This document shows, one piece after another, positions 28,150 to 37,879 of a stretch of 64,000 bases of DNA; the first letter of the stretch is position 1; each line of letters opens with the position of its first letter. The notes beneath the pieces were generated by a model. The model had not been told where the DNA came from. It searched no databases and saw nothing but the letters and a program-made list of their open reading frames with translations. The stretch spans positions 372,001 to 436,000 of the forward strand of contig WIXG01000007.1 of NCBI GenBank assembly GCA_009869945.1. Reading direction: 5' to 3'. The position numbers and the translations under genes were made by a program. Origin of the DNA: Mesaphorura yosii (Eukaryota; Arthropoda; Collembola; Poduromorpha; Tullbergiidae).

Positions 28150-30720
28150 TCATTTTCCATTGTTTAAACGGGATGCATGGGCGACCACTGTTTTATTTAA
28201 CACAAGTTTTCGGGTGACCACTTCACCCTTCTTCAAGTGTAGACAGAATAAGGATTAGCGGATTTTGGAATACAACATTTTATAAACGACCTCGCATGTG
28301 AACTTGGGTTAAAATCAGGCTACGGTGGTTTTACGAGTGGAAGCATTAGTGATGACCAAATAGGGTTTATGTCATCTCCGTTGTCACGGTTAACCTCCTT
28401 CCTTTCCGAATGTAGAGTCTTTCTTTGAATTTCCTGTGGAAATTCCTGGCTTCTTTCTCCAGTATACTTGTTGAGTTCTTATGAAAACTGCGATCGGGAT
28501 TGTCCGTGATGTTGACTGCTGCTGCCAACTTTGGGTTGTTCTTCTGAATATCTCTCATGTGTTCATTTATTCCCTCAGCGATGGAACGGGATGTTTCTCC
28601 AACGTAGACACTTGTGCACGAGCATGGAAGCTTGTAACTTCCTAGCAAGGGTGAAGCATCCTTTTCTTTTTGTGAACAGATAATGCTGCCTACTTTCTGC
28701 CCAGGAATGTAGCCAATAATGCAATCGAGCCTTGTTCTCAGGTACTTGGAAATCCTGGTCGTTGCGCGTCCCATAAATGGAAAAATTAAGCGCTTCTTCT
28801 GATCAGTGTTTCCGGAACTTTCGCGTCTGGGATTTTGTACGACAGCTTGCATGCTGGGTATACGTCGTTCGATTAATTTTAACGGATAGGTGTTAAGCTT
28901 CAAGTCTTGTTTGCGTAATTCGTCTTGGATGAATTCATCGTCACACATTGCGAACGCTCGATAAAGAAGTGAGTCAATGACTGAGACCTTGTATGAGTGA
29001 CGGTGATAAGAGTTGTAATTTAAGTATCTTCCGGTATGAGTGAATTTTCGGTACAGATCTGCCAATGTGACCGTCTTCATATCTTGTGAGGAGCACGTCC
29101 AGAAAAGTAAACAGTTATTCTTTTCTAATTCAACGGTGAATTTAATGTTGTTGTTGAATTAATTGAGATCGTCACAGATCCCTTGAGCCGTCCCTGCAGG
29201 CAAACGTGTCGTCAACATATCTGTAGTACATTCTAACTCCAGTGAGCTTGTGCAGTGTCTGTTCTGCCAAAAGTTGCATGAAGCATTCAGCGAATGCGGG
29301 AGAGATTGGTGATCCCATCGTCATGCCTTCTATTTGTTTGAAAATCTTGTTCCATGTGAAGAAGTTACAGTTTATGCATTCGGTGAGTAGAACCATAAGC
29401 TCATTGACAGTTAGGCTTCTCATCTCCTTCCATTCCTCAGTTGAGGCCAATCTTGACTGGATATATATAAGTGTGACTGAAATTGGAACCTTGGTGAAGA
29501 GTGAGACCACATCGAACGACATGAACTGTTCGTCTTCACCAATCGTGAAACTTTTCATTGCTTGCGCAAACTGGTAGGAGTGCCTTTGCAGCTATTTGTC
29601 AACGTTGTCAAAATATTCTTCACAAACCACGCCAAATTGTAAGACGGGCTTTTTCGGAAGTCACAAATTGATCGCAGAGGTACACCTTTATGAATTTTTG
29701 GCAGGCCATAGAATGTGGGAAGTTTTGAGTTGGTTGGATTTAGCCGTTGGTACATACTCTTGTCTATACGCTTCATTCTATGGAGACTAAGAAGTGTCTT
29801 GTGTAGCTGGAGTTATAATATTTTAAGTGGATTCTCCTGAACTTCGATGTACGCTAGGTCATTCAGTAGGGCGCTTACTTTGAGCTGATACCCGTATTCA
29901 TAATTACTGTCGTGTTTCGTGTTTCCTTTGTCAGCCGGGCAGATTGTGATTGACTTGTCTTGTCGTAAGTTTCTAATCAATGGCAGCAAATGCTTGTACA
30001 AATCGACATTCTTGTCTGACTTGTTCATCTCAGACTGGAGAATCCTGGAAATACCGATCTGACGCTGTTTTTCGTTTCTTCTGTGATCTCGAACTTGCGG
30101 AGACAGCAACGTCAATTCCGGCTTTAACGATGAGGTGTTTGTGTTGAGCTTTGCTTGGAATGGCAAAATTAAGTCCCAGTTGCGGCAAATCCTCCTGGTC
30201 TTCAGTTAATTGTCGGTGAGAAAGGTTACTTTTCAGTTGAGTGCCATTTGCGAGTAAGTGACTTTGACGTGTTGATTTTGAGGCTGTTGTGCATGCTTTA
30301 TCAAGCCTATTGAACTTGTTCCCTTGAATTTCTTTCGTTTTGTTGTTGAGCGTGTCCTTGGAGTCGTTAATGTACCGTTTAATTAGATCCCAGATACCCG
30401 CACAAATTTGCATCAATTTCGTCCTCAACTCTTCCACATGCTTCACTTGGATGGTCAAACTGTTGTAGTATCTTAACCAGTTTCCATTGTGTATCGTGAA
30501 ACAACGGCTCCGTTCCCTTCAGTTTCTGCCAGTGATTCTTGATGGTTAGACATTGTTTTTGCTGTAGCATTGCAACACATCAAATGTTTGTCACAATTAT
30601 CGCTGCCAATCATGCTTGATGTTGGCAGATAGTTGATTTCTGTAAAATGATGACACCAATTGTGCGAGGTGTGAGCGACAGCAACTGCCAAACCCTCATT
30701 TAATTTGAATAATGTGTTTG
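28150..30720 (-). mobile_element. Decayed Penelope-like retroelement (RT plus GIY-YIG)
   Basis: Read on the minus strand, this stretch carries the parts of a Penelope-like element in order. An N-terminal LGLNFA-type motif is near 30170 and the ADKGN motif near 29935. The RT fingers and palm follow (FYGLPKIHK near 29710, MSFDVVSLFTKVP near 29520). The catalytic RYVDD is near 29200, the RKFTHTGRYLNYNSYH region near 29020, and a C-terminal GIY-YIG-like nuclease (CSCTSVYVGETSRS) near 28590. The frame changes near 30150, 29560, 29190 and 29050, and there are in-frame stops near 29160 and 29810, so this copy is inactive. The element uses its nuclease for target-primed insertion; the GIY-YIG domain places it among endonuclease-bearing Penelope-like elements. 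Its outer limits are approximate because I could not identify terminal repeats. Confidence 0.85.
28207..28240 (-). other. Hammerhead-like stem at the 3' end of the Penelope-like element
   Basis: On the minus strand a CTTGAAGA core is followed by a GGGTG/CACCC stem with a 7-base loop and then GAAA. This resembles the CUGAUGA-stem II-GAAA core of the hammerhead ribozymes found in Penelope-like terminal repeats. The first core block deviates from consensus, so the copy is probably degenerate or only a relic. Confidence 0.35.
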
Positions 30721-32195
30721 TTCAGACGAGAGAAAGCTGTTGATGAATGAAAATTTCTTCACTTTTATCAAAGGTCACAAAAATGCATAAATGGAATTAA
30801 TTCTCTGTCTGAACTCTTCTCGTCTGTTTCAAGTTTTCATCTTCGTGTCGAACTTTCTATTTCTTCTGGCTATTTTAAGAAACGTTAAAATAATAAAGTA
30901 TGCATTTGTGTGTGGCAGCATGTGCACACTCATCTTGGAGGATGAATATGCTTCTAGATTTCCATTGCCATTCAGTCTGGTTTAGGTTTAGTTTTTTGTG
31001 TGACCACCTCAAGAAAAATTAAATCCCAAAGTTTCACAAGTATGAGTCCTCTTCTATTTTGTGTTCCTGCTTAGCATTTAAATGGCCTCTGAAGGAGTTT
31101 ATTAGCTTTACCGCGAAATTGCATACAGGCAGAGAATGCAAAGGCGTTGAGGGCGTTTCATCCTGATTTGCTTTTTCCGGAAAGCGATGTGCAGTGAATC
31201 TGAACCGAGTCCTAATTTATGATTACATTCCGAAACCGTGCAGCATTAGGATGCTAAAGTTTGTGCTGGTAAGTCGAGTCACTTTCTTTCAGCAACTTCA
31301 GCAGCTTTCTTTCTTCGAAACAACAATCTTTTTACGTTCGGTGCGTTTTACAAACCTGAAGCGATTTTATGCGAAAACAAATGGTGGAAATACAAATCCC
31401 ATTTGAAGAGCTATAATAATGATATCCACTTTCGCCAGGGTCATTTATCACGCAGAGCCAGAGCCGAAGATTTACATTCGAGCCGAGCTGTTGAAAATGT
31501 ATGAATACAAAAACGAGTTAAATAGGCAAATCTGCAATGGAGTTAAGGAATCGCGTGTGATGTCTAGACTCCAAGCAATAATTCAAATAGCTTCGGATGT
31601 CGTCTGACATGATACTCTGTCATCTCAGCGTGCGTAGATACGGGATGACCTTGGAATGAATTCATAAATGGATGCAATTTGTATACAAAATGAGAAGGAA
31701 GATGAAGCTACTAGACGGCAGACTAATCATCGCTCTATTATAATCAATCAGAGAGAAATGGGAAAAGTTGCGGGCCATGTTGTCCTTGTCTGAGCATTGT
31801 GGGAGCATAGATTGGGAGGTTCAGCACAGCATCAATCTCAGTCTCCGGTAACCGTACACCTCATACCTGAACACATGACAAAATAATGGTTTCTCGTACT
31901 CAAAATGAAGGATGAGACATAGTCGATCGGCTGTGGCTCTTTTCCAGTTGCTCAGGACAAAGTTCATAACACATAATTGCACGTAATCTCAGGGGACACG
32001 TCCTTTCTTCCTCTGCTCTTGTGCTGGCCCTGCTTTCTGTTGTGAAAAGCGAGATCATTCAATAATCCTATAAAAGTGATGAAAAGGAGTCCACAGTCAG
32101 CATTTGCCATGCACTGTGCACTGTGCAGTGTAGAAATGAGTTTCTTAGTTCGGAGCAAAAAGAAAATAGAAAATAGATGTTAGTATGATAAATAC
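30721..32195. other. Spacer, no gene recognised
   Basis: No supported gene was seen between the Penelope-like element and the membrane-protein exons. A possible terminal exon for the latter begins after ttttcacaacag near 32044 and stays open to a TGA, in fitting phase. I did not adopt it because the sequence is low-complexity and unrecognised. Confidence 0.35.
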
Positions 32196-32650
32196 CTTGA
32201 GCAAGTATTTTTACTTCCACTGCCGCTCTGCTTGGCTCGGTGAAATGCGGGCGAAGAAAAACAACGGCAGGAAACAAAAACTGGGTTAGAAAAATGGTGA
32301 AAGTTTGCTGCAGATTCAGGCCGTGCTTTATGAAATTCTGGAATGATGAACGAGTTGTGATGTTTGAAAAACTTTCTCTTGTTATTCTTGCCTCATCTTG
32401 GAGCGTACACTGCATTTGTACAAGCACTCAGATTATCCTAAGTGAAAAGACGTGAAGATCATTACAAGCATAGCCACGTAAGACCCGAGAAAAGAATCCA
32501 ACCTCCAGACTTGGACAGGAAATCCTGCAAAATTGATAAAAACGAATGATGACAAGAGCACAAGTTCAGGATCAGAAACTGACGCGAAAAAATCCATAAT
32601 CATTGGGGTCCAAACTCCAGAAGTGGTCAGCTGGTCCAGTAAGAGGATAA
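32196..32650 (-). CDS. Possible membrane-protein fragment, two exons, not recognised
   Basis: Two minus-strand exons appear to join: one ending at 32466 (ATG CTT|gtaatg), and 32196-32409, entered after acaaatgcag and ending at CAA G|gtattt. The join is in phase 0 across a 56-base intron. The product would have hydrophobic stretches resembling transmembrane segments (VLLSSFVFINFAGF in the first exon, FLTQFLFPAVVFL in the second), separated by a polar CTLQDEAR-type segment. The 5' limit is unknown because the frame is open beyond 32650, and no 3' exon is secure. A chemoreceptor-like or other multi-pass protein is conceivable, but no family motif was recognised. Chance open reading remains a real alternative. 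Confidence 0.3.
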
Positions 32651-32759
32651 AACTACAGTAGTAATGCGTCTTGTTTATTCTTCTGAGCCACTGCTGACAA
32701 AAACATATATATATTTCAAACCAGAGGAGAAGGACAACGTTAGAAATGGATATCTTCAT

Positions 32760-33708
32760 GCATCAGAAGCGTCATTAATCTCTTGCCAAATGATGAATGT
32801 GCTTCTCCTAATGCTCGCGGTGCAAGAAGACAATGACGGCTTCACGTCACTTCGTGCACTTCATTGTCGTCTATCGTGCACCTTTCATGTCAATAATGAA
32901 AATAATGACCATAATCACCGATAAACACTGAACAATAACTCTGCACACACGTTGAGCTCTCAATACCTAGCCGAACACGGCAATAATACGTTAATAAAGT
33001 TTCTGCTCATCCCTTCGAGAAACACTCTGTCGAAATGACACCAAATGAAAGTTCGGGATCTCGAACGACTCATTTTAAGCACTGATGACTGACGCACAGC
33101 CACACGTAACAGATTACACAGGCACTAATGAGTAAGTCCAAGAGGATCAACAAAGCGGAAAATATGATTACTACATCACTTCTAATTATTGCTCGAAAAC
33201 ATAAACGCGAACTCTTTGTGCTTGCTTTGTGAATCATTAATCAATGGTTGTATCCCATGAGTGCGATGTAGTAAATAGAGGGCAATCAAGCTTCGGAGTG
33301 TCACCAACTTCAAAGCTCCGTGTACACATTATGACCATGAACATTTGAGACTGGTTGATGAAAAAGGGACTTGTTTTGGTATGGAATTCCACATTCTGGT
33401 TTCTGGTATATTGTCTGATTTACAATAATTGGACACGTGCAGGATGGAATGATGTCCCATAAGTTTGGCCTGTCTCAGTGCGTCGTTCACAAATTGACTC
33501 ACACAGGCCACGTACTCGTGCCAGTCGATGATCCATCTGTTTCCACGAATTCAAATTGAGAAAGCAAAGGAGCCATGTGCTACCGCCACCAAAGACCAGA
33601 CTTAAAATGGCGCACAGGAATCACCATGCATGTAAAATAGCGCAGTATGAACATGATTCAAGAGAAGATGTTAGATCAAAATTCGTTTACTCAATTTAAT
33701 TAAAATTG
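32760..33708. other. Spacer downstream of DPH2, no gene recognised
   Basis: This stretch should contain the DPH2 3' UTR at its high end. A short minus-strand frame at 33329-33511 reads like protein but has no start, splice partner or known motif, so I left it out. Confidence 0.4.
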
Positions 33709-35233
33709 CTATTTCTTTGGTTCATTCGCGTAATTCCTGGGAATTCCACTTTTGCCTTCGACTATTCCACCTTGATTCGATTCTTCGTTTATATTCAAGC
33801 CTTGCCAGTACAGCGTTTCAACAATTTGTGTATTTGGACCTCTGAATTCGCCTGTTAACAGCGAAACGTCGGTACTATCCTCATCGATTTTGAAAGGTCT
33901 GTAGAAATCACCTCCTGCAAAGGAACACGTGCGTAATTTACCAATTGAGTAAGAATATCCTTACTGTTACCTGGCAATAATAGGCGAAAATCGTTCACAA
34001 TATTAACCGCCCACTCTCTGTCTTGATTGAACGCTAACTCCACTTCATACGGTGTCACGATTGGTTGAAAAAACTCCTTCGAGTCCAAGATTGTGCATTC
34101 GGGGCACGATATTAGGACGAAGACCTGGATGTCTGGAAAGTTAGCCAATTTCGGCGGTGTAATTTCACCAATTGCCACAATGTACACCTTCTTATTTGAT
34201 TTTCTTAAGACATTCTTCATGTGCTCAATAATTGTCAGATAATTCTCAACGGCCAGGGTTCCAACAAGAATTCCGACGGACGCTGAATCTTTCAATTTTT
34301 CAATATAGTAGGTACGCTTCATGAGCAACTTGGTAAGTTTCTGCGCTGACGAACTCTCATGCTCCAGTGATTGTAATATTGGATTGTAAGCTGTAAATGG
34401 TTTCGACGAGCATGTAGACGAAAGAAGGAAATTAAGAATCGTTCTCGAGTTGGTGCCTATGTAGAATATGCTTTGGAAATCTGTTGGAACCTTTCGACCA
34501 TACAAAACTGTGTGACTGGAGTCGGCAGCTTTGTGTTCTGGACTTCCAGGTAGGACCAAGGTAGACAAGATCGTGTTTCTGTACTTGGATAGCACAGCCG
34601 CATGCAGCTCTTGGGCAATTTGTTGGTAAATCACATCATAAAGAATTAATAACTTCGAATCTGTACACTCTCTGAAATTGGACTCGAACGTATTCAATAA
34701 AGATTTCACGGCATCCTGTCCAATGTCTGGTTTAGTAAAAATGTAGAGCACCGGAATTGTGTTGTTTGTCTCCGTTAAGCAACTCTGGCCGAAGTGAATT
34801 AACGAATCGCCACTTATGTGCTTCGCAGTCTTCTCGTCAATGCAGCAGCTGCCATATGTCGAGTCCGCGAGTATGTACACTCGTTTCCCAATCATTGATT
34901 CCAGTAGGAAAAGTATCCGCGTAGAAAATTTGAGCAGGCTATCAGGAAACTGAAGACAAGTCTGTGGAGTTAGATTCACGATTATAGCCTTTTGCCTGCA
35001 TTAATTAAGACTGAGGCATTGCTGAAAAACAATGTTACCTTCTCGTAACTGTGGCCTTTAATCCACTCGGAACACCTTTCCAATTCAAACTGGCGAATGA
35101 GATCCTCGTCGGAGAGATCCTGGTCAAAGGGAACGGGTTCGTCAATATTTACGGCACGCCGTATTGCTTCTGCACCGTCACTCGAAAACAATAGCAGTTG
35201 CCCAATGTCGGCCGTATTTTGGATGGGATTCAT
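33709..35233 (-). CDS. DPH2: Diphthamide biosynthesis protein 2 (DPH2)
   Basis: Three exons on the minus strand (35039-35233, 33971-34961, 33709-33914) give about 463 residues, close to the usual size of eukaryotic DPH2. Recognisable family segments are YEK-LQFPDSLL at the exon 1/2 join, ILADSTYGSCCIDE with the first conserved cysteine region, and LIHFGQSCL. Further on are VGILVGTLAVENY, KLANFPDIQVFVLISCPEC, EFFQPIVTPYE and the C-terminal GGIVEGKSGI. DPH1-DPH2 is the iron-sulfur enzyme that transfers the 3-amino-3-carboxypropyl group from S-adenosylmethionine to the eEF2 histidine, the first step of diphthamide synthesis, in the cytosol. The second intron (33915-33970, 56 bases) restores the C-terminal frame after LLLPG. 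The start is the first in-frame ATG upstream of the conserved region. An unrecognised frame on the same strand ends about 90 bases upstream. Confidence 0.9.
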
Positions 35234-35323
35234 TTTGCTGAAATCTGTTCCTGATCTTGTATAGCTTCCTTCAGAATCCACACTCACTGAAAACTACGCA
35301 CTTAACTTAAACTTTAAACAGAC

Positions 35324-35552
35324 TCACTCCACAATTTCAATCTGTGAACGTTGCTTTGAGTGGACAGCCGAGTCCATGTGTTTTCGTATTTGAAAGAACG
35401 AATCCCACTTGAGCAGGTTTCCTTGAAGAGTCGTGTGGGACGAGATTTCATTTAATCTTGCCTGTTCGTTCAGAAAAGATTCAATCTGGACTTTCTCCGA
35501 GTATCCTCCATTACTTGTTTCATTCAAGTAGTCTTGTATATTGAGAAAGAAA
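35324..35552 (-). CDS. Possible 3' exon of an unrecognised gene upstream of DPH2
   Basis: An open frame of about 70 codons ends in TGA at 35324, roughly 90 bases before the DPH2 start on the same strand. It is entered after a pyrimidine-rich tract ending in tatacaag near 35540, so it may be a terminal exon whose 5' part I could not place. The product is charged and helical in appearance (SFLNEQARLNEI, LLKWDSFFQIRKHM), which looks more like a small soluble protein than random translation. No family was recognised. It cannot be spliced in frame onto DPH2 with the sites I see. Confidence 0.3.
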
Positions 35553-35612
35553 GTGAAAGCAATAAAATAAACAGACGTTGCTCGTCTCGTTTCTGCTATC
35601 CGAGACTGAAAT

Positions 35613-36023
35613 ATGAAACGTGGCGGACGCAGACGGACGCAGGCAGATTTAATTGAACCCCATAGTCGCAGTCCCAGGGACGCTAAAGATGATGACTATC
35701 TCGAATTTCTTCAGTCATTTCTAATGCTAGATTTTGATTCCAGGGTTTCGAAGAAAGGGCAAAGACCACTGGATGAGAAAATACAATCTGGACCGTTGTA
35801 CAAAAACAACAAAACTATGATCTTTGTATTTGTGGACTGTCTAGTCATAACACTCATGAAGTATTGGAATTTTGTTTCGTTCCTGTTGTTTGTTACTGGA
35901 TTAGAAGTCTCAGGCTCATCATCAGACCCAAGCTGTGACGGCATGGTTGTCATTGTGAGACATACCAAAGCAAATCCAGATTCCATAAGAGGTCAAAGAC
36001 GTGAAATGAGACCAAATAACTGA
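35613..36023 (+). CDS. Uncertain open frame, basic N-terminus
   Basis: A plus-strand frame of 136 codons starts at ATG with an Arg-rich stretch (MKRGGRRRTQ), followed by an acidic stretch (DAKDDDYLEFLQ) and one hydrophobic segment. It lies in the opposite orientation just beyond the minus-strand frame at 35324-35552. If real, its first part (to about 35751) could be a first exon, but I found no clear downstream partner. Composition is the only support, and chance is quite possible. Confidence 0.2.
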   Translation: MKRGGRRRTQADLIEPHSRSPRDAKDDDYLEFLQSFLMLDFDSRVSKKGQRPLDEKIQSGPLYKNNKTMIFVFVDCLVITLMKYWNFVSFLLFVTGLEVSGSSSDPSCDGMVVIVRHTKANPDSIRGQRREMRPNN

Positions 36024-37091
36024 AGCACAGATTCAAGATGCTCGATCAAACACAAGAGCTATGCTTCTCTTTAACCATGTCATAACTCGTAAATATTTCA
36101 GTGGAATACTAACCTCTAACTAACACAAATTGAAAATTGTAATAGAGCAGCAGGGCTCATGATTTGATGTCTGATCATGGCATTTTTGGTAATAACATTC
36201 TCATTTGAGGAAAAATTCCAGACATTTCTCCGGCCATTATCTAAGAATGTACGTGCGCAGGTCAAGCGTAGATTGGAAAAATTTCTCAGGGTCAGTTGCT
36301 TCACCCTTGATGATTCCAAAGAAAATCGTTTTAGCTGAATTCATAAATAATGAATAGGACGCTCCACAAGACTTATCCTCTCCTCTGCGTACCTGCTTCC
36401 TCACATCACTGACACCACACGCATCAAATATGAAGGAATTACAGGCAAGAAGTCGTCGTATGCTGTAGCTCATGGTGGAACAATGACGCACTGTGGAAAG
36501 CTGATTCAATGGAATTGGATTAATCAATAATAGAATTCGGAAGCAGGAATTTTAGCAGTCGGCCATTCAAACCGAAAGTTCTATTTTGAGTAAAGTTTCT
36601 ACCATGCCATGGCATGGGCATGATAAATCATGAAAGTTCTTTCATTACTTGCTTCACTGAATCAAAAGAACTTGAAAACAACGACGCAAAATGAGCAGTC
36701 GCAAGAATCACGACCAGAATCCATCAAAATCTGACGTGAGTAAAATTGAAATACGAAGCCAAAGGCCTATAGACTTTCTGTGGAAGTATGTCAAAACTAT
36801 AAAATTCAGTTTACGCATGAATCAGTTTCTTGGAAGCTAAAAAAACGCAAATGACCTTGAAAGTTCGTTTCCTGCTCTTTTATTATCTGTAAGATTACCA
36901 GACTTTATTACTTAAACTGGATAATAAAAACAGCTTCCAAATTAAATTCTTTGGAGAATATTTTTTTCTGAATATCGTATTTGACTTTAGGAATAAAAGC
37001 AGACTTTAGGAATTAAATTTTATGAATACGTTCGATTAAACTTTCAGCCAGCTAGACAAAGTATGGCACCATTTAAGCTTCTTCACAGCAT
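36024..37091. other. Spacer, no gene recognised
   Basis: A minus-strand frame at 36237-36527 with several cysteines is open but has no splice context or family signature. Nothing else was supported here. Confidence 0.4.
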
Positions 37092-37430
37092 TCAAACTAG
37101 TCGTTCCATCTGGACAGAAATGAGCAGTCTGGATAGCGGCCACCGAAAATAGGGCGAAAACTTCCTGCAATTCGAGACACATCCTGCTGAATTTTGTCTG
37201 GAAAGTTTCATCGAATAGAAAAAATTTTGAAGCCCGAACTTTTACCTTGTGCAACACAACATTGGCGGGTCAAATCTTTCACCGTTGTATACCCATAATC
37301 AGTCCATCTATTTGTCTTGCATTTACCACTGCCACATCCACAAGATCCGCAAGGCCCGCATCTGACTTTTTTCTTCGAGTCTGGGCACCCAATTCCTTTC
37401 TTCGCTGCAGCGAGACGACAGTCCATCAAT
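37092..37430 (-). CDS. Cysteine-rich protein, C-terminal exons
   Basis: Two exons join in phase on the minus strand: 37246 to about 37430, and 37092-37183, across a 62-base intron (donor gtaaaa, acceptor ttcagcag). The first is strongly enriched in Cys, Gly and Lys (RCGPCGSCGCGSGKCK, then LTRQCCVAQ). The second continues with GCVSNC and ends in TGA after about 25 more residues. The upstream border is unclear: in the same frame, 24-26 bases before 37430, there is a TGA that closes another cysteine-rich stretch. The pattern recalls small cysteine-rich proteins with CGPCG/PCKCK repeats, such as those of insect male germ cells, but I cannot assign a family. Metallothionein is unlikely given the spacing and the charged and aromatic residues. 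Confidence 0.45.
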
Positions 37431-37453
37431 GTTTCTTGTTCGAATAAGTAATT

Positions 37454-37823
37454 TCAGTACAGTGCGGGTGGAACGGCGTAAACCGGATACTTGAAGCAAT
37501 TATTCTCGCGCATGTGCCGCTTGAGGTAAAGTGGAAGCTGTTGCTTGTCATACCAGCAGCGTGTACGGCAGTCTGAGCACGGACTGCAGGTGGGCCCACA
37601 AGGAAAAATTTCATTTTGAATCGACTTGATTGCATAAAGCGCCATCGGAACGTTTATTGCATGAGTCGGAAGAAGCAAGCGTGCCTTCGCAATTGAGCTT
37701 GACAAGCGGTGCGCACGGATCCTTAATGCAGGGCTCATTTGAGGCGATGCAACAAGAGCAACAGGTCTCTTGCATTTGCATGGATTCTTGTCGGGGCGTG
37801 AAAACGAAATTACAGGAGCCATA
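37454..37823 (-). pseudogene. Cysteine-rich coding region split between two frames
   Basis: On the minus strand one frame starts with ATG at 37823 in a fair context, gives NPCKCK, loses its cysteines, then ends with a rich stretch (PCGPTCSPCSDCRTRCWY) and TGA at 37454. The -1/+2 frame in the middle (about 37620-37790) instead carries a run of closely spaced cysteines (ETCCSCC, EPCIKDPC). A single protein would need two compensating frame changes, near 37780 and 37625. No intron fits, because no GT-AG pair of usable size lies there. The likely explanations are a decayed gene or two indel errors in the assembly. It lies immediately upstream of, and partly in frame with, the cysteine-rich exons at 37092-37430, so the two may be parts of one gene. 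Confidence 0.4.
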
Positions 37824-37879
37824 ATTTTGATTAGGTTCTTCAGCAATAGTTAAGAATTTTACTATAAAATGTCGAGTAT

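Noticed and set aside
33329..33511. Minus-strand frame that reads like protein downstream of DPH2
   Set aside because: No start, splice sites or motif; the DPH2 frame already ends at 33709 with its conserved C-terminus.
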